NCBI RefSeq assembly: GCF_947087965.1 | Contig: NZ_CAMUES010000005.1 | Span: 1 to 64,000, forward strand | Source of the DNA: an uncultured Mobiluncus sp. | GTDB lineage: Bacteria; Actinomycetota; Actinomycetes; Actinomycetales; Actinomycetaceae | DNA length: 64,000 nucleotides | Reading direction: 5' to 3' | Part shown: positions 53,428 to 62,032 of the stretch, in pieces | Layout: each line of letters opens with the position of its first letter | Numbering within the stretch: the stretch's first letter is position 1 | The notes under the pieces: generated by a model | What the model saw: only the letters and a program-made list of their open reading frames with translations | Databases searched by the model: none | What the model was told of the DNA's origin: nothing | Made by a program: the position numbers and the translations under genes

Positions 53428-53940
53428 TTAACTGTGCACCTCCAACATTTTTCGAGCCAAGGCCCCGATGCGCCGTTCGGCTGGAAAAGCCAGGCGTTTG
53501 TCCAGCAGGGACAGCGGCACCCACTGCGCGGTGCAAGCCTCGCGGTCAGGGTCGTTCTCCACCGTAAGCTGCCCACCGGTGGCTTCCAGCAAAAAGTGGT
53601 GCACGACCTTGTGAACCCGCCGGTCAGTACCGGAAAACCAGTAATCCATCGAAGAAAGGTAACGCACCGGACGGCATTCGATACCCGTCTCTTCCTGGAC
53701 TTCACGAGCGGCGGCTTGGGGAATCGTCTCGTCCGGTTCCACGTGCCCCTTGGGCAGCAGCCATTCCAGACGGTCGGCGCGACCCTGACGCAAAATCAAC
53801 GCGGCGCACACCTTTCCCTCGACAAGTTTCACTGCCAGCCCCCCCGCGCTGACCTCCTCCACAATCGGTAGCAGCCGCCCTGAACGGGACCGGTAAAAGC
53901 CCTCGGGGACGGGCTGGTTCGATTCCGGTGCGGCTGACAT
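53428..53940 (-). CDS. NUDIX hydrolase
   Basis: A 170-residue enzyme with the full Nudix box from Gly65 (GHVEPDETIPQAAAREVQEE, then TGI). It hydrolyses a nucleoside diphosphate linked to another group; the substrate is unknown. In mycobacteria the gene at this position is mutT4. It is divergent from the CCA-adding enzyme, and its end is two bases from the DUF6049 start, so the two are probably co-transcribed with murJ. Confidence 0.92.
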   Translation of the reverse strand: MSAAPESNQPVPEGFYRSRSGRLLPIVEEVSAGGLAVKLVEGKVCAALILRQGRADRLEWLLPKGHVEPDETIPQAAAREVQEETGIECRPVRYLSSMDYWFSGTDRRVHKVVHHFLLEATGGQLTVENDPDREACTAQWVPLSLLDKRLAFPAERRIGALARKMLEVHS

Positions 53941-54054
53941 ACGTCGATTTTATATAAAATAGTGCAGAGGTTTTTCTAACCGGTTGAAAATACGGTAAAA
54001 AGTCCCGGTAATGAGCGGAACATTGTAAAGGAAACGTACCCAGAGAGGAGGGCC

Positions 54055-55584
54055 ATGACTGAGACGACAGCGAACATCACGCCTCCGGCGCAAACTCCCT
54101 CGGTAACGGCCGCGGCAGGGGAAAAGCCCGGCACGAAAGTGAGCCGGCAGGATGCGGTGCGCCGTGAGCTGGAAGCGAAAGTGGTGCCCCTCGGAGAAGT
54201 TTTTGCCGCCGCCGGCTTTGAGATTGCGCTGGTCGGAGGGCCGGTCCGCGATGCCCTGCTGGGGATTACCCCCCACGACCTAGACCTGACCACTTCGGCG
54301 CGTCCCGACGAAACCGAGGCGGTGCTCCGCTCTTGGGCGGACGCGGTGTGGGACGTGGGACGCAACTACGGCACCTTGGGAGCTCGCAAAGGCGATGACG
54401 TGTTCGAAATCACGACCTATCGTAGCGACGACTACCAGCGGGATTCGCGCAAACCCACCGTCAAGTTCGGCGACACCCTGGAGGGAGACCTGTTCCGCCG
54501 CGATTTCACGGTTAATTCCATCGCGCTGCGCCTGCCTACCCTGGAGCTGGTGGACCCTACCGAGGGACTCAACGATTTGGCCGCCGGAATTTTGCGCACC
54601 CCCATCGACCCGGAAGAATCATTTTCCGACGACCCCCTGCGGATTATGCGCGCGGCCCGGTTCGCCGCCCAGCTTGAGTTTGACGTGGATTACGAAACGA
54701 TGCAGGCGATGGAAACCATGCGCGAACGGCTGAGCATCGTTTCCCCCGAACGCGTCCAGGCCGAACTGTCCCGCCTGATGACCGCCAAAGCGCCGCGTCG
54801 TGGGTTGGAGCTGATGGTATATACCCAGCTGGCCGACCAGGTCCTGCCTGAACTGATGGATTTGCTCGATATGCAGGATGAACATAAACGTCACAAGGAC
54901 GTGTGGGAGCATTCCTTGACGGTGCTCGACCAGGCGATTGCCCAGGAAACCGGGCCGGACGGACCGGTTCCCGCCCCGGACTTGGTGCTGCGCTTGGCAG
55001 CGATTTTGCACGATATTGGCAAGCCCGCGACCCGGCGTTTCGAGGCCGGTGGGGTCGTTACCTTCCATCAGCACGACGTGGTCGGCGCCCGGATTACCCG
55101 CACCCGCCTGAAAGCCTTGAAATATGACAAGGCGACGATTCGTGACGTGTCCCGCCTGGTCGCTCTGCACCAGCGGTTTCATGGCTACGGGGAACAAGTG
55201 TGGACCGATTCCGCCGTGCGCCGCTACGTCACCGATGCCGGTGCCCTGCTGGAACGCCTGCACCGCCTGACTCGTGCCGACTGCACGACCCGCAACGTGA
55301 AAAAAGCCCAGCGCCTCGCGGCCGCCTACGACGACCTGGAAGCCCGGATTAAGGAATTGAAAGCCCAGGAGGAACTCGACGCGGTGCGCCCCGAACTCAA
55401 CGGGGACGAAATCATGGAAATCCTGGGGATTCCTGCCGGCCCGGAAGTCGGCAAAGCCTATCGGTATATGCTGGCCTACCGGATGGAACACGGGCCAGTC
55501 GGACACGATAACGCCACTGCCGTTCTGCGTGACTGGTGGGAAAAATGGCACAATGGTACGAACGAACAGGACAAAGCGCGGTAA
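54055..55584 (+). CDS. CCA tRNA nucleotidyltransferase
   Basis: A 509-residue class II nucleotidyltransferase that adds CCA to tRNA 3' ends. The head domain has GGPVRD at 61-66 and the metal-binding DLD at 75-77, followed by RRDFTVNSIAL. An HD domain has His319-Asp320 (ILHDIGKP), typical of the actinobacterial PcnA-type enzymes. The tRNA-Ala gene in this window does not encode CCA, so the activity is needed. It starts at ATG and precedes the class A penicillin-binding protein. Confidence 0.93.
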   Translation: MTETTANITPPAQTPSVTAAAGEKPGTKVSRQDAVRRELEAKVVPLGEVFAAAGFEIALVGGPVRDALLGITPHDLDLTTSARPDETEAVLRSWADAVWDVGRNYGTLGARKGDDVFEITTYRSDDYQRDSRKPTVKFGDTLEGDLFRRDFTVNSIALRLPTLELVDPTEGLNDLAAGILRTPIDPEESFSDDPLRIMRAARFAAQLEFDVDYETMQAMETMRERLSIVSPERVQAELSRLMTAKAPRRGLELMVYTQLADQVLPELMDLLDMQDEHKRHKDVWEHSLTVLDQAIAQETGPDGPVPAPDLVLRLAAILHDIGKPATRRFEAGGVVTFHQHDVVGARITRTRLKALKYDKATIRDVSRLVALHQRFHGYGEQVWTDSAVRRYVTDAGALLERLHRLTRADCTTRNVKKAQRLAAAYDDLEARIKELKAQEELDAVRPELNGDEIMEILGIPAGPEVGKAYRYMLAYRMEHGPVGHDNATAVLRDWWEKWHNGTNEQDKAR

Positions 55585-55637
55585 CACCGCCTCACCGCTA
55601 GAGGTGAGTCGGGAAAACTGTGGCGAGGACAGGTAAC

Positions 55638-57899
55638 ATGGCGAAGGTAGCACGACCACGCACCGTAACCGGGCAATCCGTGCGACAGGTGCGACCCAAA
55701 CGACGCAAACGCCACTATGTGCGTAACTTTTTCCTGACCCTGCTGTTCCTCTTTATCCTGATGGTGGTCGCGGCATTAGCAACTTTCCTGGTCGTTTACG
55801 CCACCACCGAAATACCGAAACCCGCCGAGTTTGCACGCGCCCAAGTCACCTCCGTGTACTATTCCGATGGAGCCACCGAAATCGGCAAGTTTGCTGAGGT
55901 AAACCGAGAAATTATCGAAACGAAAGACCTGCCCAAACAGATTGGCAACGCGGTCGTGGCCTCGGAGGACCGCACCTTCTGGACCAACTCCGGGGTCGAT
56001 TTGCGCGGTATCGTCCGGGCTTTCCTCAACAACGCGCGCGGCGGGGCCACACAGGGCGCCTCCACCTTGAGCCAACAGTACGTGGAACGCTACTACATGG
56101 CGGAAAACACGAACCAGGGAAACATAGTGCAACGGTACTGGGCGAAGGCCAAAGAAGCCATTATGGCGTTGAAAATCAACCGCCAGCAGGAAAAAGACGA
56201 AATCTTGGGCAACTATTTGAACACGATTTATTTCGGCCGCGGTTCCTATGGGATTCAGGCTGCTGCGAAGGCTTATTTCGGCAAGAACGCTCAGGACATC
56301 GATTATTCCGAGGCGGCTCTACTGTCCGGTATTATCCCGGCGCCCTCCGCTTACGATCCGGCCGTGAACCTGGAAATTGCGGAAAAACGGTGGAAACGCG
56401 TCATTAAGAATATGGCTGCCGATGGCTATATCACCCCGGAACAGCAGGCAGCGGCGCAGTTCCCGGCCACGATTCCCCCCACCCAAAGCGTGCAGGATTT
56501 CGGGGGAGTAAACGGTTATTTCATGTTCCAGGCGCGTCAAGAGCTGAAAGATTTGGCTGGCTTGACCGAGGAACAAATCGACACGATGGGTCTGAAGATT
56601 ATCACGACTCTGGACAAAGACAAAGTACGTCTGATGATGGATACGGTGGCGAAGCTGCCAGCGGGTCATGCTCCGAACCTGCACGTCGCGATGATTTCCA
56701 CCGATCCAACAACCGGGGAAATTATCGCGGAATATCCGGGTCAGGACTATCTGAAAGTCCAAATCAACGCCGTCACTCAGGAACACTTCCAGGCCGGGTC
56801 AACGTTTAAGCCTTTCGGGATGATTGCTTCCCTAGAACAGGGCGGGTCCTTGAGTGACACTTACCCGGGGAACTCCCCGCAGATCATTCAAGGCGTACCC
56901 ATCAAGAACTTCGCCGGAATTTCATACGGAACCGTCAGCCTGGCGCAAGCCACGGCGAAATCAATCAACACGGCTTATGCCGCTTTGAACGCGAAGGTCG
57001 GACCGTCCTTGACCAAGGAAGTGGCGATTCGTTTGGGCTATCCCGAAAACACGCCAGGCTTGGATAATTCCCTTACGAACGTGCTGGGTTCGGCTTCCCC
57101 GACGGCGGCAAATATCGCCGAGGCTTACGGAACTATCGCCAACCAGGGCAAACGCGAGACTGTCCACTTGATTCGCCAGGTCATGGACACTTCCGGGGAC
57201 ATTGTCTATATGCCGTCTTTCTCTGCGGATCAGGTCATTGAACGGAATATCGCGCTGACCGCCACCCAAGCCCTGACGGGACCGTTCCAGGCGGGAGGTA
57301 CCGCGACTAAGGCCCAAATCGGCAGGCCATCCGCCGGCAAGACCGGTTCGTCCACCGATAACAAATCCGCGGTTTTCGCCGGATTCATCCCCCAAGTCGT
57401 GACCGTCGTCGGTCTGTACCAGTCGGGACCCAATGGGGAGGAAGAATCTATCTCACCATTTGGGGGTATTCGGGAAGTTACCGGTTCTACCTGGCCGGCG
57501 TGGCTGTGGAAGCAATATATGTCGGGGGCTGTGAAGGGTCTGGAAGTCGAACAGTTCGCGAAGGCTCAGAAACTTAAGAAGGTGGAAGTTACGCGGTCGG
57601 AGGAACCGAGTCCCACCGAAACTGAACCTTCCCTGCGTCCCAGCCCCGATGAGTCCTTGTCCCCCAGCGAGTCCCCGTCTCCTGCGCCTGCGATGCCGCG
57701 CAGTCCGGGGAACCTACCTTCTAATGAGCCGGGATATCCACCGGGAGGCAGTGAAAATAGTCCGGACGGAACCGAACCCAGTCCCACCATTCCGGGCACT
57801 TCCGGATACGTTCCGAACCCCGGTAACTCACCCGTTGTCCCCAATCCGGTACCGGGAGGGGAAGGCGGCACGACCGAATCGGGCGAGCCCGTTACCTAG
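55638..57899 (+). CDS. Class A penicillin-binding protein (transglycosylase-transpeptidase)
   Basis: A 753-residue bifunctional cell-wall enzyme. A short basic cytoplasmic end and one transmembrane anchor (about 29-54) precede the GT51 domain, with Glu110 in ASEDRTFW and QGASTLSQQ at 139-147. The transpeptidase domain has Ser388 (GSTFKP), SIN at 442-444 and KTG at 568-570. The last 100 residues are a Pro/Ser/Glu/Gly-rich tail, probably lying in the wall. The ATG at 55638 is favoured over the GTG at 55620, where no ribosome site is seen. Confidence 0.94.
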   Translation: MAKVARPRTVTGQSVRQVRPKRRKRHYVRNFFLTLLFLFILMVVAALATFLVVYATTEIPKPAEFARAQVTSVYYSDGATEIGKFAEVNREIIETKDLPKQIGNAVVASEDRTFWTNSGVDLRGIVRAFLNNARGGATQGASTLSQQYVERYYMAENTNQGNIVQRYWAKAKEAIMALKINRQQEKDEILGNYLNTIYFGRGSYGIQAAAKAYFGKNAQDIDYSEAALLSGIIPAPSAYDPAVNLEIAEKRWKRVIKNMAADGYITPEQQAAAQFPATIPPTQSVQDFGGVNGYFMFQARQELKDLAGLTEEQIDTMGLKIITTLDKDKVRLMMDTVAKLPAGHAPNLHVAMISTDPTTGEIIAEYPGQDYLKVQINAVTQEHFQAGSTFKPFGMIASLEQGGSLSDTYPGNSPQIIQGVPIKNFAGISYGTVSLAQATAKSINTAYAALNAKVGPSLTKEVAIRLGYPENTPGLDNSLTNVLGSASPTAANIAEAYGTIANQGKRETVHLIRQVMDTSGDIVYMPSFSADQVIERNIALTATQALTGPFQAGGTATKAQIGRPSAGKTGSSTDNKSAVFAGFIPQVVTVVGLYQSGPNGEEESISPFGGIREVTGSTWPAWLWKQYMSGAVKGLEVEQFAKAQKLKKVEVTRSEEPSPTETEPSLRPSPDESLSPSESPSPAPAMPRSPGNLPSNEPGYPPGGSENSPDGTEPSPTIPGTSGYVPNPGNSPVVPNPVPGGEGGTTESGEPVT

Positions 57900-58025
57900 C
57901 CGGTACTGATTTCACAAGCCCGGTGGGGTCGGTCAACTGATGCGGCCAGCCCGGCGGGTCCTCGGCGTACCTCTGTGAGTCCCCGGGTGTAAGTTCCCGG
58001 GCTGATAGCATTACCAACCGGTGAA

Positions 58026-58055
58026 TTGGCTAAAGTCAGCGGAAAACGTTAGAAT
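58026..58055 (+). promoter_or_regulatory. Promoter of the rpsF operon
   Basis: TTGGCT (58026-58031) and TAGAAT (58050-58055) are 18 bases apart, leaving a leader of about 75 bases before rpsF. Ribosomal S6 operons are often controlled in such leaders, but I cannot define a motif here. Confidence 0.5.
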
Positions 58056-58137
58056 CGTAAGGCTGTTTTGGCGCCGCGCCAGGACGGCGACTCCTGCTCC
58101 GGAGGGACCGGGGCCGTTAAGACCAAAGGAGAGTTAC

Positions 58138-58425
58138 ATGCGGAAATACGAAATGATGGTGATTATCGACCCCGAGGTCGATGAGCGCACTGTCGAACCC
58201 TCGATGAGCGCCCTGTTTGGCCAGGTAGAAGACCTGGGGGGCAAAGTTGAGAAACTTGATGTGTGGGGCAAGCGCAAGCTCGCCTACCCCATCCTGAAAA
58301 AGACGGACGGGATTTACGTGGTTGTCGACATGGAAACCACCCCGGAAATCGCCAAGGAATTGGACCGTCAGCTGGGCCTAAACGAGTCGATTTTGCGCAC
58401 CAAACTGATGCGCAAGGATGCCTAA
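58138..58425 (+). CDS. rpsF: Ribosomal protein S6
   Basis: A 95-residue small-subunit protein. The start MRKYEMMVIIDPEVDE, the central WGKRKLAYPI and the C-terminal NESILRTKLMRKD are the family hallmarks. The ATG at 58138 has an AAAGGAG site six bases upstream; the longer frame to 58021 runs through the promoter and leader. It is the first gene of rpsF-ssb-rpsR-rplI. Confidence 0.97.
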   Translation: MRKYEMMVIIDPEVDERTVEPSMSALFGQVEDLGGKVEKLDVWGKRKLAYPILKKTDGIYVVVDMETTPEIAKELDRQLGLNESILRTKLMRKDA

Positions 58426-58556
58426 TTTTTCCAATCAAGCGGAGGCAAATTTTGGTCTCCAGGGTCCCTGATATGTTGAGTGAAGCCGGTGACGGTGGCG
58501 CACAGCGAGCGGATTTTGGCACCAAGCCCCGAATTGATTAAGACGAAGGAGAAACA

Positions 58557-59111
58557 ATGGCAGGCGACACGATTATCACGGTAATAGGCAACTTGACGGC
58601 GGACCCGGAACTTCGCTGGGGTCAGTCCGGCACGGCGTTGGCTTCTTTTACGATTGCGTCAACTCCGCGTTCGTTTGACCGGGCCTCCAACAGCTGGAAA
58701 GACGGCGAAGCCCTGTTCTTGCGGTGTACCGCCTGGCGGGAACTGGCGGAAAACGTTGCGGAATCCCTGCACAAGGGGTCGCGCGTCATCGCACAAGGCC
58801 GCTTGCAGCAGCGCTCTTGGGAAGCTCAAGACGGCTCTCGGCGCACCTCAGTAGAGATGACGGTAGATGAGATTGGTCCGTCTTTGCGGTTTGCCACCGC
58901 CTCGGTGAACCGGACTCAGCGCGGTGATGGCGGCTTTGGCGCCGACGCGAATGGCGGCGGCTACAACTCTCCCGGCCCAGCTCGGCCGCAGCCCACTTAC
59001 GGGGCTCCTGCCGGAGGAACTGATGGGGACGCGTGGGGTTCGCCCGCGCCCGGTTTTGGCGCTCCGGGAGCTCCAGCCGATTCCACCTTTGACGATAATC
59101 CACCGTTCTAA
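58557..59111 (+). CDS. ssb: Single-stranded DNA-binding protein
   Basis: A 184-residue protein. The OB fold (about 5-110) has GNLTADPELRWGQSGTALASF and the strand GSRVIAQGRLQQRSW. The C-terminal part is Gly/Ala/Pro-rich and disordered, ending in the acidic DDNPPF tip that recruits replication proteins. It starts with a GGAG site six bases upstream. Its place between rpsF and rpsR is conserved. Confidence 0.96.
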   Translation: MAGDTIITVIGNLTADPELRWGQSGTALASFTIASTPRSFDRASNSWKDGEALFLRCTAWRELAENVAESLHKGSRVIAQGRLQQRSWEAQDGSRRTSVEMTVDEIGPSLRFATASVNRTQRGDGGFGADANGGGYNSPGPARPQPTYGAPAGGTDGDAWGSPAPGFGAPGAPADSTFDDNPPF

Positions 59112-59193
59112 ACCGGTTTGCCGCCTTTTTCTCTGCGGCATTCCGGCACAACACAGATAAGTTTTTCAACACGTTATATATAAGGAGATCAAT

Positions 59194-59439
59194 ATGGGTA
59201 AGCAGATGCGCAATAACACCAAACCCATTAAGAAAAAGACCAACCCGCTAAAGGCTCAAAAGGTTGGCAACATTGACTACAAAGACACCGCTTTGCTGCG
59301 TAAGTTCATTTCGGACCGCGGCAAGATTCGCGCCCGGCGCGTCACCGGTGTGACCGTGCAAGAACAGCGTCAGATTGCGAAAGCGGTTAAGAACGCCCGC
59401 GAAATGGCTTTGCTGCCCTACTCCGGTTCCGGCCGCTAA
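59194..59439 (+). CDS. rpsR: Ribosomal protein S18
   Basis: An 81-residue basic protein with the family core DYKDTALLRKFISDRGKIRARRVTGVTVQEQRQI. It contains no cysteine, so it is the zinc-free form. An AAGGAG site lies upstream of the ATG. It is followed by rplI after 21 bases. Confidence 0.97.
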   Translation: MGKQMRNNTKPIKKKTNPLKAQKVGNIDYKDTALLRKFISDRGKIRARRVTGVTVQEQRQIAKAVKNAREMALLPYSGSGR

Positions 59440-59460
59440 ATTTGAGGGAGGAAGTAAGCA

Positions 59461-59925
59461 ATGACTCAGAATACGAAAGTTGTTTTGACCCACGAAGTCG
59501 CCAAGCTCGGTAACGCCGGCGACGTGGTGGAAGTACGCCCCGGTTACGCACGCAACTACCTGTTGCCCCGCCGTCTGGCAATGCCGTGGACCAAGGGATC
59601 CCAGGTAGAAATCGACCGGATGAAGGCTGCCCTGGCCAAGAAGCAGATTGCCTCTATGGAAATTGCTCAGGCGGTGCAAGCCAAGCTCGCCGAGGGAGAC
59701 CCGGTGTTGATTGATGCCAAGGCAGGTGCGAACGGACGTCTGTTCGGAGCTATCACCACCGCGCAGATTGCTGCGGCGGTGAAGGAGCAGAAGGGTGCCG
59801 AAATCGACAAGCGCAAGATTGTCATCGAGAAGCCCATCAAGTCAGTCGGTACCTACCAGCTGACGGTGCGCCTGTTCGAAGAACTCACCTCACCGTTGGA
59901 AGTCACGGTGCGGGCCGAAAAGTAG
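59461..59925 (+). CDS. rplI: Ribosomal protein L9
   Basis: A 154-residue protein. The N-terminal domain carries the L9 signature (KLGNAGDVVEVRPGYARNYL), then a connecting helix rich in Lys and Ala, then the C-terminal domain (about 80-154). It binds 23S rRNA at the base of the L1 stalk. It is the last gene of the operon, and a bidirectional terminator follows. Confidence 0.97.
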   Translation: MTQNTKVVLTHEVAKLGNAGDVVEVRPGYARNYLLPRRLAMPWTKGSQVEIDRMKAALAKKQIASMEIAQAVQAKLAEGDPVLIDAKAGANGRLFGAITTAQIAAAVKEQKGAEIDKRKIVIEKPIKSVGTYQLTVRLFEELTSPLEVTVRAEK

Positions 59926-59935
59926 AACCTAAACA

Positions 59936-59978
59936 AACGGTGCCGGGAACCTGCGGGTTTCCGGCACCGAACGTTTTT
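59936..59978. terminator. Bidirectional terminator between rplI and dnaB
   Basis: CGGTGCCGGGAACC (59938-59951) pairs with 59956-59969 with one G-T pair. A T run follows on the plus strand, and TTTGTTT follows on the minus strand. It overlaps the dnaB stop. Confidence 0.88.
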
Positions 59979-61353
59979 AATAATCCGGGGGCGGAGGTTC
60001 CTCTTGATTGTGCTGAATCCCCGAAACAAAACGCGAAAACTTGCCTTGGAACTGCAAGTTAATAATTTCGGTGCGTCCATTACGGTGCTTGGCGATGTTC
60101 AGGTCAGCTTCGCCGGGACGATCGTCCGTATTGTAATACTCGGGGCGGTGCAACAACAGCACCAGGTCAGCGTCCTGCTCCAACGAACCCGATTCCCGCA
60201 GATCGCTCATCATCGGTTTCTTATCGGTACGGGACTCCGGCCCACGGTTCAGCTGGGCGACCCCGATAACCGGCACTTCCAGCTCTTTGGCCAACAGTTT
60301 CAAGGACCGCGAAATCTCGGAAACTTCCTGTTGACGTGACTCGATACGTTTGTGTGAACTCATCAACTGAATGTAGTCCACGACAACGAGGGACAAGTCA
60401 TGGGAATGCTTCAGACGCCGGCATTTCGCTCGAATATCAGGCATGGTCAGGTTCGGCGAATCGTCAATAAAGAAAGGCGCGGACTTCATCCGATTATACG
60501 CCGACGCGATATTGTCCCAGTTGGCTTGGTTCTGTGGGCCGTCGTTGGGCATTCCCGCAAACAGGAGGGACAGCGGCACGCTGGCTTCCGCCGACAGCAT
60601 TCTCTTGATGATGTCCGCGGCTGACATCTCGAGAGAAAAAATCGCCGCGGTACGTTTCTCTTTCAGAGTCACGTGACGCAAAATGTCCAGGGCAAAAGTC
60701 GATTTCCCCATCGCCGGACGTGCCGCCACAATGATGAGCTGACCGGCGTGCAGGCCGTTGGTCACCCGGTCAAAATCAAGGAACCCGGTGTGCACCGTGT
60801 GCGGGTCGTCGTCAGTTTGTTGGATTTCGTCCAAGACCGGGGTCAGCAGCTCGGACAGTGAACGATAGTCCTCAGAAGTACGTTTCTCGCTGACTCGGTC
60901 CAGTTCGGCGTGGGCGGTATTAATGAGTTCGTCCGCGTCCGTGGTGTCGATGGCGTAACCAAGTTGGGTGATGCGGGTGCCCGCTTCGACCAAGCCGCGC
61001 AAAGTCGCCTGGTCTCGAACAATTTGAGCATAGTAGGCGGCGTTAGCGGCGGTGGGGACCGAGTGAACTACAGTATGAATGTAATCCAAGCCACCGACAC
61101 GGGAGAGTTGACCCCGTTTCTCTAGTTCGGCAGGCACCGTCACCGGATCGGAGGCCGCTCCCGCCGCGTAGAGGTCCAGGATAGTGTTAAAAATAATCTC
61201 GTGACGCGAGTCATAGAAATCGCTGGGCAGCAGCAGTTTAAAGGTGTCGGCGATGGCGTTCTTGGACAGAATCATGGCACCGAGCACACACTGTTCAGCC
61301 AGGATGTTGTGAGGGGGAATTCGGTCGAGTGCAGAGTTGTCTGGTTCTTCCAT
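59977..61353 (-). CDS. dnaB: Replicative DNA helicase DnaB
   Basis: A 458-residue hexameric helicase. The N-terminal domain starts RIPPHNILAEQCVLGAMI. The RecA-like domain has Walker A ARPAMGKS (211-218), the LSLVVVDYIQLM Walker B stretch and the LNRGPESR motif. No intein is present. The start at 61353 is chosen for a GAGGAGG site; an in-frame GTG at 61374 lies before it. It faces the L9 operon and lies divergent from an SLC13 transporter. Confidence 0.96.
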   Translation of the reverse strand: MEEPDNSALDRIPPHNILAEQCVLGAMILSKNAIADTFKLLLPSDFYDSRHEIIFNTILDLYAAGAASDPVTVPAELEKRGQLSRVGGLDYIHTVVHSVPTAANAAYYAQIVRDQATLRGLVEAGTRITQLGYAIDTTDADELINTAHAELDRVSEKRTSEDYRSLSELLTPVLDEIQQTDDDPHTVHTGFLDFDRVTNGLHAGQLIIVAARPAMGKSTFALDILRHVTLKEKRTAAIFSLEMSAADIIKRMLSAEASVPLSLLFAGMPNDGPQNQANWDNIASAYNRMKSAPFFIDDSPNLTMPDIRAKCRRLKHSHDLSLVVVDYIQLMSSHKRIESRQQEVSEISRSLKLLAKELEVPVIGVAQLNRGPESRTDKKPMMSDLRESGSLEQDADLVLLLHRPEYYNTDDRPGEADLNIAKHRNGRTEIINLQFQGKFSRFVSGIQHNQEEPPPPDY

Positions 61354-62032
61354 GCGGCCTCCTCTGGCTGACACTTCACCCCTCTGAAGCAGGGGTGAAA
61401 AGTATAAACATCCGGGCTCAAACCTACGCTTCCGGCTCTAACTAAGCAAACCATTTTGGTGGAAAATAGGTGGATAACTCGGCAATAACCTGTGGATAGA
61501 CGGTGGGTAAGGCGGTGAATTGGTTTATTTAGTTTTGTACTACCTCAGCGACCCTGGCACAGTTTTGTATGATGTTGCGGTTTCGAAACCCACAGCTTAT
61601 CCACAGTCGCTGTGGATTAATAATCCCTGTCGAGAATTTTCCAAACCTTTCACCACAAAAATAAGGTTACATCATTCAAATAGGCTTTGAACTGGGTATT
61701 TAGCACATTAATGGCTTCTCTTAGCACACTTGCTATCGCTTTGGCAAGTAAACGAAGGGAACAATTGCCTCACTCAGCCGCAATTTTATCCACAGGTTAT
61801 CCACACCCCGTAGAATCAAGGGATAAACCGGGAAACCCGGGAGGGCAAACTCGTGAACAACTATAGAATGAAAAGAGAAAATCTCGCGGAGTGACTCGAG
61901 GATAACCTGGACGTTTACCAAGAAAACCCCAAGAAAAGCCCTCGACCTGGTATTTGCCCCTCTAAAACTCATGTACAATGTGCAAAGTCAGCTCAAAGCT
62001 GAGCCGATTAAACACGAAAGGCACGCGAAAGT
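61354..62032. other. Spacer with a cluster of DnaA boxes
   Basis: A gene-free stretch of 679 bases with three perfect TTATCCACA boxes (61597-61605, 61786-61794, 61797-61805) and three one-mismatch boxes: GGTGGATAA at 61469-61477, TGTGGATAG at 61491-61499 and TGTGGATTA at 61611-61619. A+T-rich patches lie between them (near 61517-61540 and 61660-61720). On the plus strand a possible -10 (TACAAT, 61974-61979) precedes the transporter. The cluster is denser than the one between dnaA and dnaN. Confidence 0.75.
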
